This document shows, one piece after another, positions 11,096 to 22,270 of a stretch of 64,000 bases of DNA; within the stretch, counting starts at the first letter, position 1; each line of letters begins with the position of its first letter. Origin of the DNA: Ulva prolifera (lineage: Eukaryota > Chlorophyta > Ulvophyceae > Ulvales > Ulvaceae); assembly GCA_023078555.1 (NCBI GenBank), contig CM041197.1, positions 771,501-835,500 on the forward strand. Reading direction: 5' to 3'. Both the position numbers and the translations under genes were made by a program. The notes under the pieces are model-generated. The model ran no database searches, had not been told where the DNA came from, and saw nothing but the letters and a program-made list of their open reading frames with translations.

Positions 11096-11969
11096 CGGGG
11101 GTTGGGGCACACGGCAGAGGCAGCACACGCCGCCCATCAGTGCGTCCGACGGTCAGCACATGCACAAACCGGCACTTCATGCACAGTGCCATATAAACAT
11201 ATCAAAACATGAGAGAGAGGCCTGACCGAGCCATGCACAGCGCATAGGGATCAGTTTTGTGGCAATGCATGGGCTACGATGCCCTAGCAGGCGAGCAAAT
11301 CAAGTAAATGAAAGACGTGACGAACGGCATAGTGAAATAGAGGGTGTCTCCGGTGGCCGACAGAATGCCCGCACTCTGTAAATGGTGGAGTACAGGCTCT
11401 TGCACAGCCGAGTGACCGGCCTAGTGATACAGGCACTTGAGCAACCTGTGGCACACCGCACTCAATTCCGACTGCAACAGCTATCTGCAAACTATATTTA
11501 TAGACTTTACGCCGTGCTGGCGGGGGCGGCGAGGCGTGCACGCCAGCGACGCTACGTTGCAGGTACGGAGACGTGTACCGGCGAGCTCGAGTCAGGTGAT
11601 GTCTTGGTGTGTCAGCTACATGTCGCCAAAGAATCAAGGCCATAACTGTTGCAGTGAACCTAGAGGTGCAGCCACAGTGTGCTCCTGTCATGGGGGGTGG
11701 GGGCTGCAGAGTCAGCCACACGACCACCACAGCAAAAAAGCTGAATAGTGCGATCACCAGCTCCACTCCGGAATTGCTCACACAGCATGCACATTTGGTT
11801 ATCAAGGACGTGAACTGGGTTATCCGTATTGAATTCTGCTTAGCGGTTTCAGTGACGTGCAGTGTTTTCGAAATTTGAAAGTGCCCATTTCTGTGAAAGC
11901 TGACCGCCGAGCCTCGGACGGCGCCCGGCCCACAAGAGAGCGGCAAGGACGCAGCAGGCGGCTCGCCAC
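11096..11969. other. No gene recognised
   Basis: A 220-aa open frame on the minus strand (11284-11946) contains one hydrophobic stretch (VELVIALFSFFAVVVVWLTL). It shows no family resemblance and no splice or paralogue support. Coding potential is doubtful. Confidence 0.3.
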
Positions 11970-12626
11970 TCAGGCCAGATGGCCAGTGAGCGGCGAGAGA
12001 TCATCACATGGGAACGCAAGTCCCGTCAGTACCGCCTTGCCCGCGTGACGCGCCATCAGCGGGGCAGCGGCGTGAATTTGGCGCGCATCGGCGCGGCAGA
12101 GCGTCGTGGAGATGTCGCGCATCGCATTCTTCAGGAAGCGCCGCCGAGAGACCGCGCCTGCCCCTGCAGCCACATCGGCGAGCCTGTTCAGGAATGCAAA
12201 CGCCGCCGGGCCCACGCGCCCGTATGTTTCATGCGACAGCGGCACCAAGCTGAGCCCTCCGACTCCCGAGCGGCCGTACTTGTCGCGCTTCCGCCGGTCG
12301 GCAGCTTCCGCCGAGGCGCCGTCGCGCAGCGCAGCCGCGCGAACGTTGGAACCTGCAAGCGGGTGAGTGACACACACGTCGCCAATCACCGGCGAGCCCG
12401 GAAAGAACGCGAGTATGTCGCCCCGCTGGGCGCCCACGCGTGACCTGGGGAGGATGGTTGGCGGGGCGTCATGCGCGGGGCTCGCGTGCGGATGTCCGAC
12501 GCAAGGCGTGCGGGTGGCCACCCATGGCTGCCGGCGCACAGGGTTGTCCCCTGCGACCGCTGCGGGGCCTGCTGGGGCTGGCGATGCCGGGGTTGGGCCG
12601 GTCATCTCGACGTCATCCGTCAACAC
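11970..12626 (-). mobile_element. Non-LTR retrotransposon (LINE) C-terminal fragment
   Basis: A 218-aa open frame. Its middle reads RGDILAFFPG, then VIGDVCVTHPL, then AADRRKRDKYG, then LVPLSHETYGRVGPAAFAFL. This order (R-G/P-D, D-V-x-V-T-H-P, K-x-x-K-Y, F/L-V-P-x-x-x-E-T-x-G-R-x-G) is the pattern I know from the C-terminal part of algal and plant LINE polyproteins downstream of the reverse transcriptase, close to the PD-(D/E)xK endonuclease-like core. No reverse transcriptase motif was found upstream on this strand, so this is a 5'-truncated copy. The sequence after the stop is shared with 10115-10172 in inverted orientation. The family assignment is from motif memory. Confidence 0.55.
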
Positions 12627-12764
12627 GACAGCAGTTGCGTAGGTGGTGGGGGGGTGTGTGGGTGCATGTTCAGCGGGTTCCTGTCGGGCTGAGGCGGGGT
12701 TGCTGTGTGCGGGTGCTTGCTGTGACTTGGCCCTGAGTTCGGGCGGATTTGAGGTGTCGGGCGG

Positions 12765-13110
12765 ATGCAGGCACCACTGCCGGGGCAGCGTACAAGAACA
12801 CCAACGCCACTGCCATCAGTGATTGCAGGCACAGCAGGCCAAAACACCCACGCCTGCCCCGCACCGCAGATCCGCGTCACGCCACACGCCAAACGCCGGC
12901 TTTGGGTTGTTCGTGTGTTTCCTCGTTGTCCTGGCGGTGCCACCGGCCCCTCCGGCTTTGTCCCTGGAACACACAGGACGCCAGAGGCCCCGCAGGACCG
13001 CCAATGCCCAAATTGTTGTGACACACACGTACATGCATTAGGGCGTTGGCACACTTGTTCGTTGCTCTGGCGGTGTTGCCGGCCACTCCGGCTTGTCCCT
13101 GTACCACATA
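12765..13110. repeat. Nested repeat: copy 2 of the 9919 repeat with two 45-bp repeats
   Basis: Matches 9919-10090 but is interrupted at 12926-12973 by the 45-bp dispersed repeat (GGCGGTGCCACCGGCCCCTC...). A second, more diverged copy of the 45-bp repeat lies at 13061-13110. No gene is visible. Confidence 0.55.
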
Positions 13111-13247
13111 TATACACACACCCCTCGACACACACGCACGCACCCGCAGCCGAACAGATACGGAGCCCCCTCCTGTGTGCACCCCTGCGTGTGCCCACCT
13201 CGGCAATTCAACCTGCACCCAACTATAGTCACATTGCCACAGCATTC

Positions 13248-13277
13248 GGCACTGGTACCAGTGCCATGGTACCATGG
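13248..13277. repeat. Two overlapping perfect palindromes
   Basis: GGCACTGGTACCAGTGCC (13248-13265) is a perfect 18-bp palindrome. It overlaps CCATGGTACCATGG (13264-13277), a perfect 14-bp palindrome; both centre on GGTACC. This could form a cruciform or bind a dimeric factor. Confidence 0.8.
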
Positions 13278-14427
13278 TATCACACCACGCAGACCGCAGA
13301 CGCGGACCTGGATGCCGGTAGCTACTATAGCCGCAATTAATTTTCCGTGCAGGCGACCGCATGCAAACATGGCGGAAGGAAGCGCACCATGCGCAAGCAT
13401 CACCCCGTGGCCAGTCATGCACACGCCCGCGCATCAGCCACGGCCGCACCCATACCCACAAGCAACAGGCCCACTGCATGCATGCATTCGTGCGCCACAG
13501 CTGCAGGCAAACGGGATCACTATAGTTAGCTAGCGGCGAAGCACAGCTCCAGCGGTGGTGACTGCGGCAGTTGCTTAAGCATGTGCACTGGCAGCGCCAT
13601 TCCCATTTATGTGAGGGCCTGGCATGTAATTCAATGTGGACTCACTAGCCGTATCCTTATCAGACCTCCATAGGATTAGGGCTGGCCACTTGGGGCTAGA
13701 ATGTGCACATGCCAGGGTACGTGCTGGAGTGGCAGAGATGCATTGCCTGGTCAGCATGCGATCGAGCACAGCAGCCACCTCTGGAGCCATGACTGTGCCC
13801 TGATCAGCAGCTGAATTGCACAGCCTGCACTGCCCAAGAGACCAGGCTAATTACTGGCTGTTGCCTACATAGCTCTATAGAGGATCGGTCCACCACCATG
13901 CGCACCCCGCACACCATCAGATGAAGGTATGCAAGATTAAAAAATTAATCAAAGTGTTATGACAAAAAAATCGGATTGATATCAGCTTGGGTGTCTGCCA
14001 GTGTACAGACCTGTGCACAGACCTGTGTATTGGATTGACCCAGCGTGCACCACTGTAGCATCCCAGTTTCTGTGCCAGTGATTAGTGACGATGCAGCCCT
14101 GCATGAATCTGCACATAGCTTGTGTAGTCCAGCTAGCTCTGCTATATGCACGTAGCTTTTGTAGTCAAGCTTGCTCTCTGCTATGATGTCAAACGGAAAT
14201 GCAATGCCAATGCTGTGTACTTGGACAGAAACTGTTGACTGGTGCTTCCGTGAGTTTGCGTCCAGCTTGGCCGCAGATGTGTCTGTCGACAGTGTCGTCG
14301 TGTACGTGAACGTGCTCGCCACCTTGAAACAAGCCTGCCGTGGCGCTGTCTCCACGTGGGATATTTACGTCATGAGGATTGTGCTCGACCGCGAGAGATA
14401 GGATGATCGTGTCTACATTGCAAGAAC
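13278..14427. other. No gene recognised
   Basis: Short frames on both strands. A plus-strand frame at 14171-14401 (76 aa) could be an upstream exon of the next gene, but nothing confirms it. Confidence 0.35.
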
Positions 14428-14926
14428 TTGACGCCGGAATTGGCAGTACATCGTTCCACGCGCGCTCGAGGCACTGCATATAAATCGCTGTGTACGAATC
14501 AAACTGTGCATGAAGCCGTACTGAACCTGTTGCCAAGTGCAGCTGATGTTACAGCAGACCTGCAGCTGCGCACCCTTGTCACCTGGGTGCGAAAGCACTT
14601 GACGCAGCCCAGTCAACTCTTCGTTCAGACGTTGACGCTCCAGGCGGTGGTCATCCTCCAAGCTTGCTGTATCGATGTTTGGCATGAAGAACTCCGAGGC
14701 GATAAGCCTGGCGACGCTGGAAGTGGTTTCGGAGTTACGCGATGCTCAAAGGAATTCCCAGCAACAGCTGCAAGCACTGTCACAGAAGCAGCTGCAACAG
14801 GACAGAGACGCCACGATGGTTGAAATGCAACGGGACAGGAGCTGCCCAATGACGTGTCTTCAGGCAACACGGGAACAAGCTCAGGAGGATGCTACTAGTA
14901 CAGACTCATGTGCAATTTCTAAGCAG
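14428..14926 (+). other. Possible upstream exon(s) of U-box/pseudokinase gene 1
   Basis: Two overlapping plus-strand frames. The second (from 14675) reads LATLEVVSELRDAQRNSQQQ and continues Q-rich, as in a coiled coil. It meets a plausible donor, AAGCAG|GTGCAG, at 14926/14927. At the second gene, a Q/L-rich stretch (LLRSLSTLQQDVAILHEEYQ) that ends at a donor lies in the corresponding upstream position. The minus strand is open too (LERQRLNEELTGLRQVL), so the strand is not certain. This is inference from position and composition. Confidence 0.3.
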
Positions 14927-15220
14927 GTGCAGATGCTACTTTCATCAGTTTGTGGGCCTGATGCATATGGCTGATCTTATTTTTACCAACACGTGTGCAC
15001 CAACACTGTGTCTGTCATTGCTGTTGATATCTAACAGGCATAACGAGGAGACGCTGCACCTGACTGCACAAAACATGCATGCCATTGTCAATATGATTAG
15101 AGGACTCTGCATCCCACCAGATCTCAGGGTACCCCTCGAGGGTAATTAGCTGTGTGGACCATTAGCACGTTCACTAGTACTGGCACAGGCATACCATTAC
15201 GGGTATCATAGAACGGGACC

Positions 15221-16672
15221 ATGCAGCGGCGACAGATTGTCTGGAGGATCGCGCATTCGCCAAGTGCATTGCACCGGTGGAAGACTGCAAAGCGAGAGCA
15301 CCTGCTCTCCTTGAGATCTGCTGCCAGCCAACTTGAGAGAACTCTGGCCCTGCATTCCAACGTTGGCCGAAGGCAGCTGGACCATGTCGTTGACTTGATC
15401 ATCGATAGCGTGAGCTATTGCCGTGCTAGCCACACGCGGTTCGACAGTTCTGGTGACTGCAGCCCAACAGTGGTGCCAGGCTGCGGCTGCGTGGTGTCCA
15501 GAGGGGCTGCAGAAGCATTTTGTGCGCAGCAGCGTTGTGGGCTGTGTGACCAGGCCATCAGCGATCCGGCACACAGTGTGTTGACACCGAGCTATACAGC
15601 GCTTCAGGTGCTGCAAGATATCTCTGGCAAGCACCGGCCTGTGATTCCACAGGTGAATTTCCCGCATCCGGATCCGACTCGGGGTGTGTTTGAACAGTGC
15701 CTGACCGACAGCCACTGGCTGGGAGCTCAAGACGAGAATTGTTGCTACGCATATGCTTCGAGCACAGCTTTGGGAATGCACCACCGCACCACTCGCCACG
15801 ATAACAGCGGCCAGCACTTTGTCACAGCAGCCGAACACATAGCTGTGCGACAAGTGAAGTTCCCCGACGCAGCTGCCATATCAAAGCGAATGCATGCAAC
15901 TGTGCATGGAATCTTTTCACAGTACTACGCTTTCATCTTGTGCCCTGGTGTTGCCAAGATTGAAGGGTTGAATTGGAGGAGCAATGATGTTTTCGTGGTG
16001 ATGCCGACCATCGATCGTACGCTGCAATCGTACGTGTGTGGCGAGCGGCAACATGCAGACGAGAGGATGCTTCAGACGCTGCTACTTCCGTTCAGAGAGC
16101 TGGTGAGTGATGTTTGCAACCTTCACGGCCACGGCATTGTGCACTGTGGAATACGGCCATCCACCGTGATGCTGCACGTGAACGCGAGCCAGCGGTACTG
16201 CGCGACCGTTCCGGGCATGCGCAGACTCGTACTCACGGATTTCAGTGAGTCGCACAGGCACTCCAACTCATTCAATGTCAATCTGAATGTGATTCCACGG
16301 GACAGGGCCTGCCAGCTGCTGGGCTGTGCGTCTGACCATGTGCAGTCGCGTGAGATGGAGGGCCACGTCTGCCCGGCGCTCGACATCCACGGCCTCGGCC
16401 AGACATTTGCCTTCGCTGCCAGGAATTGCCTGGCAGAGAAAGGCTACATCATATTCCCGGAGCCAGAGGGCCACACTGACGTCTCAGATATCCAAAGAAG
16501 TCTGCTTGCAATCATCCAGAAGATGATAGACACACCTCGGGAGTGCAGCCTGGTGGGTATCGCCGCGGAGCTCGAGATCCTCCGCACCACCCTCAACAAA
16601 GTGCGCACTGCTGTGGCAGAAGAGCTGTGGCAGCAGAGAATCAACCGCTACACCACTGCATCAGTGAAGTAG
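15221..16672 (+). CDS. U-box-like/pseudokinase protein 1
   Basis: A 483-aa uninterrupted frame; ATG at 15221, but CCATGCAG just inside could also be a 3' splice site, so the true N-terminus may lie upstream. Residues about 79-134 resemble a U-box: SPTVVPGCGCVVSRGAAEAF, RCGLC, then LTPSYTALQVLQDI in the place of the usual L-x-P-N-x-x-L-R-x-x-I helix. Residues about 205-470 follow the protein-kinase fold: FVVMPTIDRTLQSYV (hinge), LHGHGIVHCGIRPSTVML (catalytic loop), LVLTDFSES (DFG position), ALDIHGLGQTF (helix F). The catalytic aspartate of HRD is missing (H-C-G) and DFG is D-F-S, so phosphotransfer is unlikely. A role as a ubiquitin ligase or adaptor is inference. It is a paralogue of the gene at 22401: same order, same HCGI and DFS changes, near-equal length. 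Confidence 0.75.
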   Translation: MQRRQIVWRIAHSPSALHRWKTAKREHLLSLRSAASQLERTLALHSNVGRRQLDHVVDLIIDSVSYCRASHTRFDSSGDCSPTVVPGCGCVVSRGAAEAFCAQQRCGLCDQAISDPAHSVLTPSYTALQVLQDISGKHRPVIPQVNFPHPDPTRGVFEQCLTDSHWLGAQDENCCYAYASSTALGMHHRTTRHDNSGQHFVTAAEHIAVRQVKFPDAAAISKRMHATVHGIFSQYYAFILCPGVAKIEGLNWRSNDVFVVMPTIDRTLQSYVCGERQHADERMLQTLLLPFRELVSDVCNLHGHGIVHCGIRPSTVMLHVNASQRYCATVPGMRRLVLTDFSESHRHSNSFNVNLNVIPRDRACQLLGCASDHVQSREMEGHVCPALDIHGLGQTFAFAARNCLAEKGYIIFPEPEGHTDVSDIQRSLLAIIQKMIDTPRECSLVGIAAELEILRTTLNKVRTAVAEELWQQRINRYTTASVK

Positions 16673-19365
16673 CGGACAAATCACTGCACTGCCACTCGCA
16701 TGTGCATGTCCTTGAGTCTCTCTTCTATCAGCAGCACGTCAAGCTCTTCATGCTGTGGGTCAAACTGGTCGAAATGCTTGGAATGTCATGCATGTGCATG
16801 CTGGCAGAGCATATTCATGCATCGGCATCGAGCTGTAGCTGGTGACGAGGTCGACCCTGTGTGCAGAGGCTTGGGTTGTCCCCGGACGATACGTTGCCGA
16901 TGATTTGACATGTACATGAGCAATGCAACGCGAAGCCACTGGCAAGCCTGACGCCCTGTGCAGAAGTTTGTGCTGGAGAGTGTGGCGCTGCAAAGCCGGC
17001 TGCCGAGTCCACGGCGGATGGCATGCATGGTGGACATGCACAACATCTGGTGCAAAGAGTTTGTCTCTCATCACTAGCAGCATATGTTCCTGCTCAAGAG
17101 TGTGGCGTATTCCACTGTTGGTCGCGGACGTTGTCGAATTGTACAGGTGGAGTTGTACACCCCCCATGTCCAGGTCATGTTGCATGGCACTCTAGTAGAG
17201 GGGAGCGTGCTGGCATGTACACAGAGTCCCATCCCCAAGATATCGCACATCTGATTCCATGACTGGATTTCTCATATGATTTGACCATGTGTCAGCATCA
17301 ATCTAGAGCTCTTGCCGGAGGCCCAGACGGCGCCACAGGATCACCGCTGTAACTCGAGGTTGAGTGTTTGGATTTGCAGAAGTTGGGCATACATAAGTGC
17401 GATGTGCAGACATGCCTGTACTGGTTAGTGCTCAGAATCACAGCCCCGATCCGGGAGTCTTCCGAATAGACTCTAGTTCTGCGGCAACAAGGGGACCCGG
17501 GTTCTGGTCACTGTATGGACCAGAGTATGGCAAGCCACTCCAGATTTTCATGCTGGCAACTGTACTGTTGCACAAATTGAGTGGTGCTGTCCTGCCAGTT
17601 GCTGGAGTTGAGTCGCACACGATGTCTGCCAGAATGATCAATCGCCATCCTGAACCTAAGAGCACACCAGATCCAATAGGCTTTGAAATGTGCAGGGTGC
17701 GTTATCATGGTAATAAGGGAATATATTGATCATTAGGAGTGGACCACCTTGTACTGGTAACCCAGAAACTAATGCAGCCACACCTACTGAAGCCCACATA
17801 TCCACACCTGCTGAAGCCCATATACTGCGCACATACACAAATTACACATCAGTAGAGATGCACACTGTGAATGGAAAGGAACATCTGCGTTGCGCAAGAG
17901 TGGCAGGGCAGTGGTAGTGGCGTCATGGCCGGCAGACATTGGAAGCAATTCAGACTCCAAGGACCTAGGAGGACCAACATCTGACGCCGGAATGACCCAA
18001 CAGATTGCAGTGAAAGGTTCACTGCCGACCTTCGCATCCAGATATGTGAAGTATTGCGGCAGTTGCAGCTGCTAATGTGCAGCCGCGCGTTGGTACAAAG
18101 AGGACTTTGCTGCAGGCAGAAGTCACAGCAATGCTGGGGCCACACACATCTGGACCGGCCGTGACACCTGCCCACCCAGCATGCTCAAATGGTGACACAA
18201 CTGATATAAGAGCGCAAGGCCGTCGGTGGGCTCCCAGAACCTCCGCGATGGAAAATTACGTGTGCTGCGCAACGACAGAGTCTTGCTAGGCCAGGTGCAT
18301 GGCGCGGAACATAGCACCTTCGCAAGTTAAACAAACCATCAGCCTTCATGCGAGGATGTTGATGTTAACGTTGATGTCGAAGCATGCTGTGAGTGGCCCA
18401 GCAGCTAGGGAGCACAGCCGTCCAGGCGGACGCAGGCGAGCCAACAATGGCCAGGCACCTATGCGTGCTCTGCTACAGCTGATTCAGATGTCGACTCTTC
18501 CATGTGCGACTTGGTGCATTGGCCACTGTTACGGCAATCGGCAATGCTTCATCGCACGCAAGTCTTGCACGCAAAACGTCTCTCCTCTGAATCACAAACT
18601 TAGCGGCTGCAGGCGGTTCCAGTAGAGTTCACAAGAAACTTTTCTGTGTCTTCCACTCGAGGTTCCATGCTGCTCACCGGTGTGTGCGGTTCTCGGGGCC
18701 ACCGTGTGGTCGCGTGCATGTGGGCTGTGATCATGCGAGAGGAGTCCCCCGCGGCTCGAGCTCTGTGAACAGGCGAGCTACGCTGCAACGCTGGAAACTA
18801 CTGAAACAAAAGGTCTAGACAAATTCATGCCAGACGTACTCGATACTTCATCTTCGCATGTAGGCGCGTTGCTCCGTCGTCCCTCGAGAGACCAGTCTTG
18901 GTGAACGTCAAACAATCCATCTCCCGCGTATCCAATCCCAGTCTAGAGAGACGCAAATCATTTTGTTTACATCATGTCACACAGGAGTGCGTGCTGGACT
19001 TCGTCAGCCCGGACCCGTGAATTCGAGTGTTGTCAACGGTGGGTCGGTAATCTGGCTTCTGCGGGTTTTCAATGCTTTCGTATCAATCTTATTAGTCTGA
19101 TGATTCAAGCTCACGACGTCAGGCAAGTCCACCTCGTGCAGATCTGAACATACAATGCTTCAATGCACAGTGTGCGAAGCCTCTCGCGGCGGGAGTCCCG
19201 CCTTCGTGACCACGGCCCCGGCTTTCCTGCCAATCTGTGTGATACTGCCATCACAGTCTTGCTCCTGTCCTTCCTGGTGTGGCCTGAGTCGCAGTGTGTT
19301 TTGCTTGCTCAAGCAGGCCAGCTACCTAAAGTGTGCCCCTAAAGCAGGCCGTCACATTCAATAAT
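16673..19365. other. No gene recognised
   Basis: 2.7 kb between repeats and the first U-box gene. Open frames of up to 141 aa exist on both strands (for example 16760-17185, 17397-17729 and 18299-18625), but none shows a domain or a consistent exon series. Some may be untranslated or intron sequence of the flanking genes. Confidence 0.35.
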
Positions 19366-19630
19366 AACACCAGGCAGTGCAAGTACGAACGTACTGCATA
19401 GGAATTGCATTTGCTGTTAAAACTGTTCTCCTCGCTGGTCTAGCGGTTGGGCTTGAGCGATCTGCCGGTGTGCTCAATGATGTACACATCGAATGCAGAA
19501 AGGCCGAATCTCGTGCGACGCTGCCGACGATAGGCTACACCGCTGGTCCATCAGAGCCAATCCTCCTGCACAGCATAAAATGTCCTGGAGCATCATGCTC
19601 CCTGCTGGCACCGGCATGCGCTCTTGGACA
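19366..19630 (+). repeat. Dispersed repeat segment, copy 2 (partner 1-510)
   Basis: Shares an ordered series of blocks with 1-510 (GGCAGT, CGTACTG, CTCGCTGGTCTA, GCGACGCTGC, ACCGCTGGTCC, CACCGGCATG) but lacks about 250 bases of its middle. It ends close to the 25-bp direct repeat that starts the next element. Confidence 0.5.
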
Positions 19631-19692
19631 AAGCCAAAACGGCAGGCAACATGTGAATCCCCAGAACAGCTCGCATCACAACAGGAATAGGC

Positions 19693-20302
19693 ACACCAAA
19701 GGGCAGCATGCTAGCTGGTGGTTGTGATGTTGTGTGTCGGCCGTGGGGTTTGTCCGTGCGCGTGTGTGGGTTTGGGTTTGTGGGTGTGTGGGTCTGTGCG
19801 TGTGTGTTACAAAGGAAAAAGCCGGAGGGGCCGGTAGCACCGCCAGGACCAAAAGGGAGAGCACGAACAACGCAATGCGCACGCAGCAGGAGAGCAACAG
19901 CCAACGCCAAGGCAGAACAAGCACCCACACACCCCCACGCTCCCACACACTACCACACGAACCACGAACCACGAACCACACACTGAAACCCGACCCACGC
20001 ACCCACGCACCCGCACGCGGCCCAGACCCAAACCCAAACACACACCCAAGCACCCACAAACCCACACGCCAACACGCCACACGACCCCGCCGCCCGCGCG
20101 GCTGCGGCAGCCCCATGGGGTCTGTGCGTGTGTGTGCTGGTGTGTGGGTGTGTGCTTGGCGGTCTGCGGATCTGTGTCGCTTGCTGCGCCGGTGATGGGT
20201 GAGATGTTCGTGGGTGTCTTGGCGTTTGCTTCGTCTGCTTGCTCCTTTCGCGGTGCTGCCCGACTTGCTGCCTTGTAACACCAAAGGGCAGCATGCTAGC
20301 TG
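19693..20302. mobile_element. 560-bp insertion between 25-bp direct repeats
   Basis: Perfect 25-bp direct repeats (19693-19717 and 20278-20302; core CCAAAGGGCAGCATGCTAGC) flank a 560-bp insert. The insert holds the 45-bp dispersed repeat (19804-19853) followed by ACACACCCCCAC-type sequence shared with 10650-10900. Its ends show only weak inverted similarity. The direct repeats could be a long target-site duplication or the trace of a recombination event. No coding sequence is seen. Confidence 0.55.
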
Positions 20303-20442
20303 ACGCGATGCAACTCCGGGGATGCGTCACCGCGCCCCATTACCCCAATGTGCGCGCACAGCAAAGATCATACGCGTCTACATCGGCCCGTGCAATCCAG
20401 ACCCGACACGTGCGAACACACCCTAATCACGCAGCCCCGGAA

Positions 20443-20461
20443 CCCCCCCCCCCCCCCCCCC
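20443..20461 (+). repeat. Poly-C tract (C19)
   Basis: Nineteen consecutive C (G on the other strand), followed by CTCCGCCCCG. Confidence 0.95.
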
Positions 20462-20606
20462 TCCGCCCCGCTCTTAAGTCACGACCGCCCTCTCTAGATG
20501 GCATGGCGCCCAGAAAAAGAGGCCCTCTGTTCATGGTGCAGGCTGGGTTACCGATGCCGCGACCAAGCGCGTGGTCTCGGCCCAGGTGGGGGGCCTGCTC
20601 GTGTGC

Positions 20607-20846
20607 CTACCTTCCGCTGCTGCCAACGCGCTGCCACGTCCACGGTCCACAGTGACGCTGCGCCTTCTTGACTTGCATGATAATGTTGTGGCAGAGCGAT
20701 ACAGCATCCACCCAGTGGCTTGAACTGGCTGCATACTTGGCAGGGAATTCCTGGGCTCGCTTGGCGGCTTCCGTGCTGACAGACATCTCAAGGTGGCTAT
20801 ACGTGTAGTATGCAGTCCTTCTACCCTGCTGCCAGAACTGTGTCAA
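20607..20846 (-). CDS. Possible exon of an unrecognised gene
   Basis: A 79-aa frame reads GRRTAYYTYSHLEMSVSTEA, then AKRAQEFPAKYAASSSHWVD, and continues AVSLCHNIIMQVKKAQ. The composition looks protein-like and there is no repeat. It has no recognisable domain. The adjacent candidate introns are too short to be real, so I cannot join it to anything. Confidence 0.2.
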   Translation of the reverse strand: MTQFWQQGRRTAYYTYSHLEMSVSTEAAKRAQEFPAKYAASSSHWVDAVSLCHNIIMQVKKAQRHCGPWTWQRVGSSGR

Positions 20847-21194
20847 GGGCTCTTCTAGATCTATATCGAATGGGCATAGACAAATACAGCAACGAAATCA
20901 GCAGTGCAGTCAGTGCACTGTTGATGCGACGTTGGTTCGTGATGGTGCGCAGTTGTATAGACAGCACATATTTTTATACAAGAGAGAACAGGAGAAGACA
21001 CATTGTTTTTTTGCTGGCGCCTGCTCACTCCTCTGTAGTTGGTTTGGAAGGGGATCTTTTGAGGACACATGTGTTTGCCTTCTCCAGTTCACTCTTCTGG
21101 ACTTACTCATCTGTAGTCACGTGCCGTAGTGTGCACTACGGCACGGTCCTTGCAACTGCAACATGTGCCACAGTGAACATGCCATGCGACGCCA

Positions 21195-21773
21195 GTGTGC
21201 ATATCCAAGTGGCTGCTTGCTGAAGGTGCCGAAGCGTACGTAAATTTGGCATGCATGGGAATGCTGCATGATCCTGAATTGTCTCCCAGAGCTGTGTACG
21301 AGACGCGTCGTCTCGTGATCCGAGCCATCGATCGGCGGGCAAATCGTGCACGCTGCAGTTCAAGGCGCAGCGCATGCAGCCTGGCACAGCATCAGCTATC
21401 GTCTGCCGTCATATGTGCTTGACGCTTCGCGGTGACACCGCCTTTAGGTGCCTACAGTCGCCATTGTGGACAGTTCTGCCGCGCCGGTGTACAATAGCTT
21501 CGAACGCACCGACGTTCCAGTAAAGGTGGCTTTGACCGACCTCAAAACGTATTCCTGGGGCGTGTATCTAGTGATAGAGAGCTGCAAGACATGGGGTCGC
21601 TTGGGCAAGGAGCCGGCGCGGAGACAGGGCCTCTCGGTAGCCGTGGCTTCAGTCACGAGCACGAGCAATGCCAACTTCTGCGCTCACTGTCAACCCTCCA
21701 ACAAGATGTCGCAATACTACATGAGGAGTATCAGGCTCGGAGCTTCAAGGCGGCAGCAGGCTCCATATTTAAG
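21195..21773 (+). other. Possible upstream exons of U-box/pseudokinase gene 2
   Basis: Three plus-strand pieces: one reading LLAEGAEAYVNLACMGMLHD (to about 21360); one after a plausible acceptor CCTTTAG|GTGCC at 21447/21448, reading VPTVAIVDSSAAPVYNSFER; and a Q/L-rich one ending LHEEYQARSFKAAAGSIFK at the donor AAG|GTGAGG (21773/21774). The last two overlap in different frames, so one of them, or the boundary between them, is wrong. No domain is recognised. Confidence 0.3.
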
Positions 21774-22153
21774 GTGAGGACCAGCAGCCTGAAGCCTTGA
21801 AGCCTCCCGAGGAAGCCTGCTTGTGATGGAGATTTGCAAATGAACATGTTCATGCTATGTTCACATCATAAGCGTGCGCAGGCCATTTCATGTGCACCCG
21901 TACATTTGGTTCCGCTGGATTCATGCCACAACGAGCGGATCCGCTCATGGTTCGAACCATGGCTGCGTGAGTATGTACAGATCGAGCTCGGATCATCTGA
22001 TATCCCACAGCTGTGATGGCACGTGCCACGTGGAAGCCCAACCTTTTGACATGTTCTCCTGTGTGGCACTCCAGTGATAGGCCGTTACACAACCGAACTT
22101 ATGCATGTCGCGAAAAAAGCTGGGTCCTCTGAGATTTTAGGCCAGCCAGTCCT

Positions 22154-22270
22154 CTAGATCCCCCGGGGGTCTAGGGCCCTAGGGGGGGGGTGACCCTAGG
22201 GCCTAGGCCTTAAGGCACTACTACTTAAGGCACTACAACTTAAGCCCTTCCCCCTAGGCCTTAAGCTTGC
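22154..22270. repeat. Cluster of CCCGGG, CCTAGG and CTTAAG palindromes
   Basis: A near-perfect 21-bp palindrome (22154-22174) is followed by TAGGGCCCTA, a G9 run, CCCTAGGG, GGCCTAGGCC, and repeated CTTAAGGCACTAC. It lies about 130 bp upstream of the second U-box gene's long exon. Composition differs sharply from both sides. Confidence 0.7.

Noticed and set aside
21950-21965. GGTTCGAACC as a tRNA B-box
   Set aside because: It is a simple palindrome without an A-box or a foldable tRNA around it.
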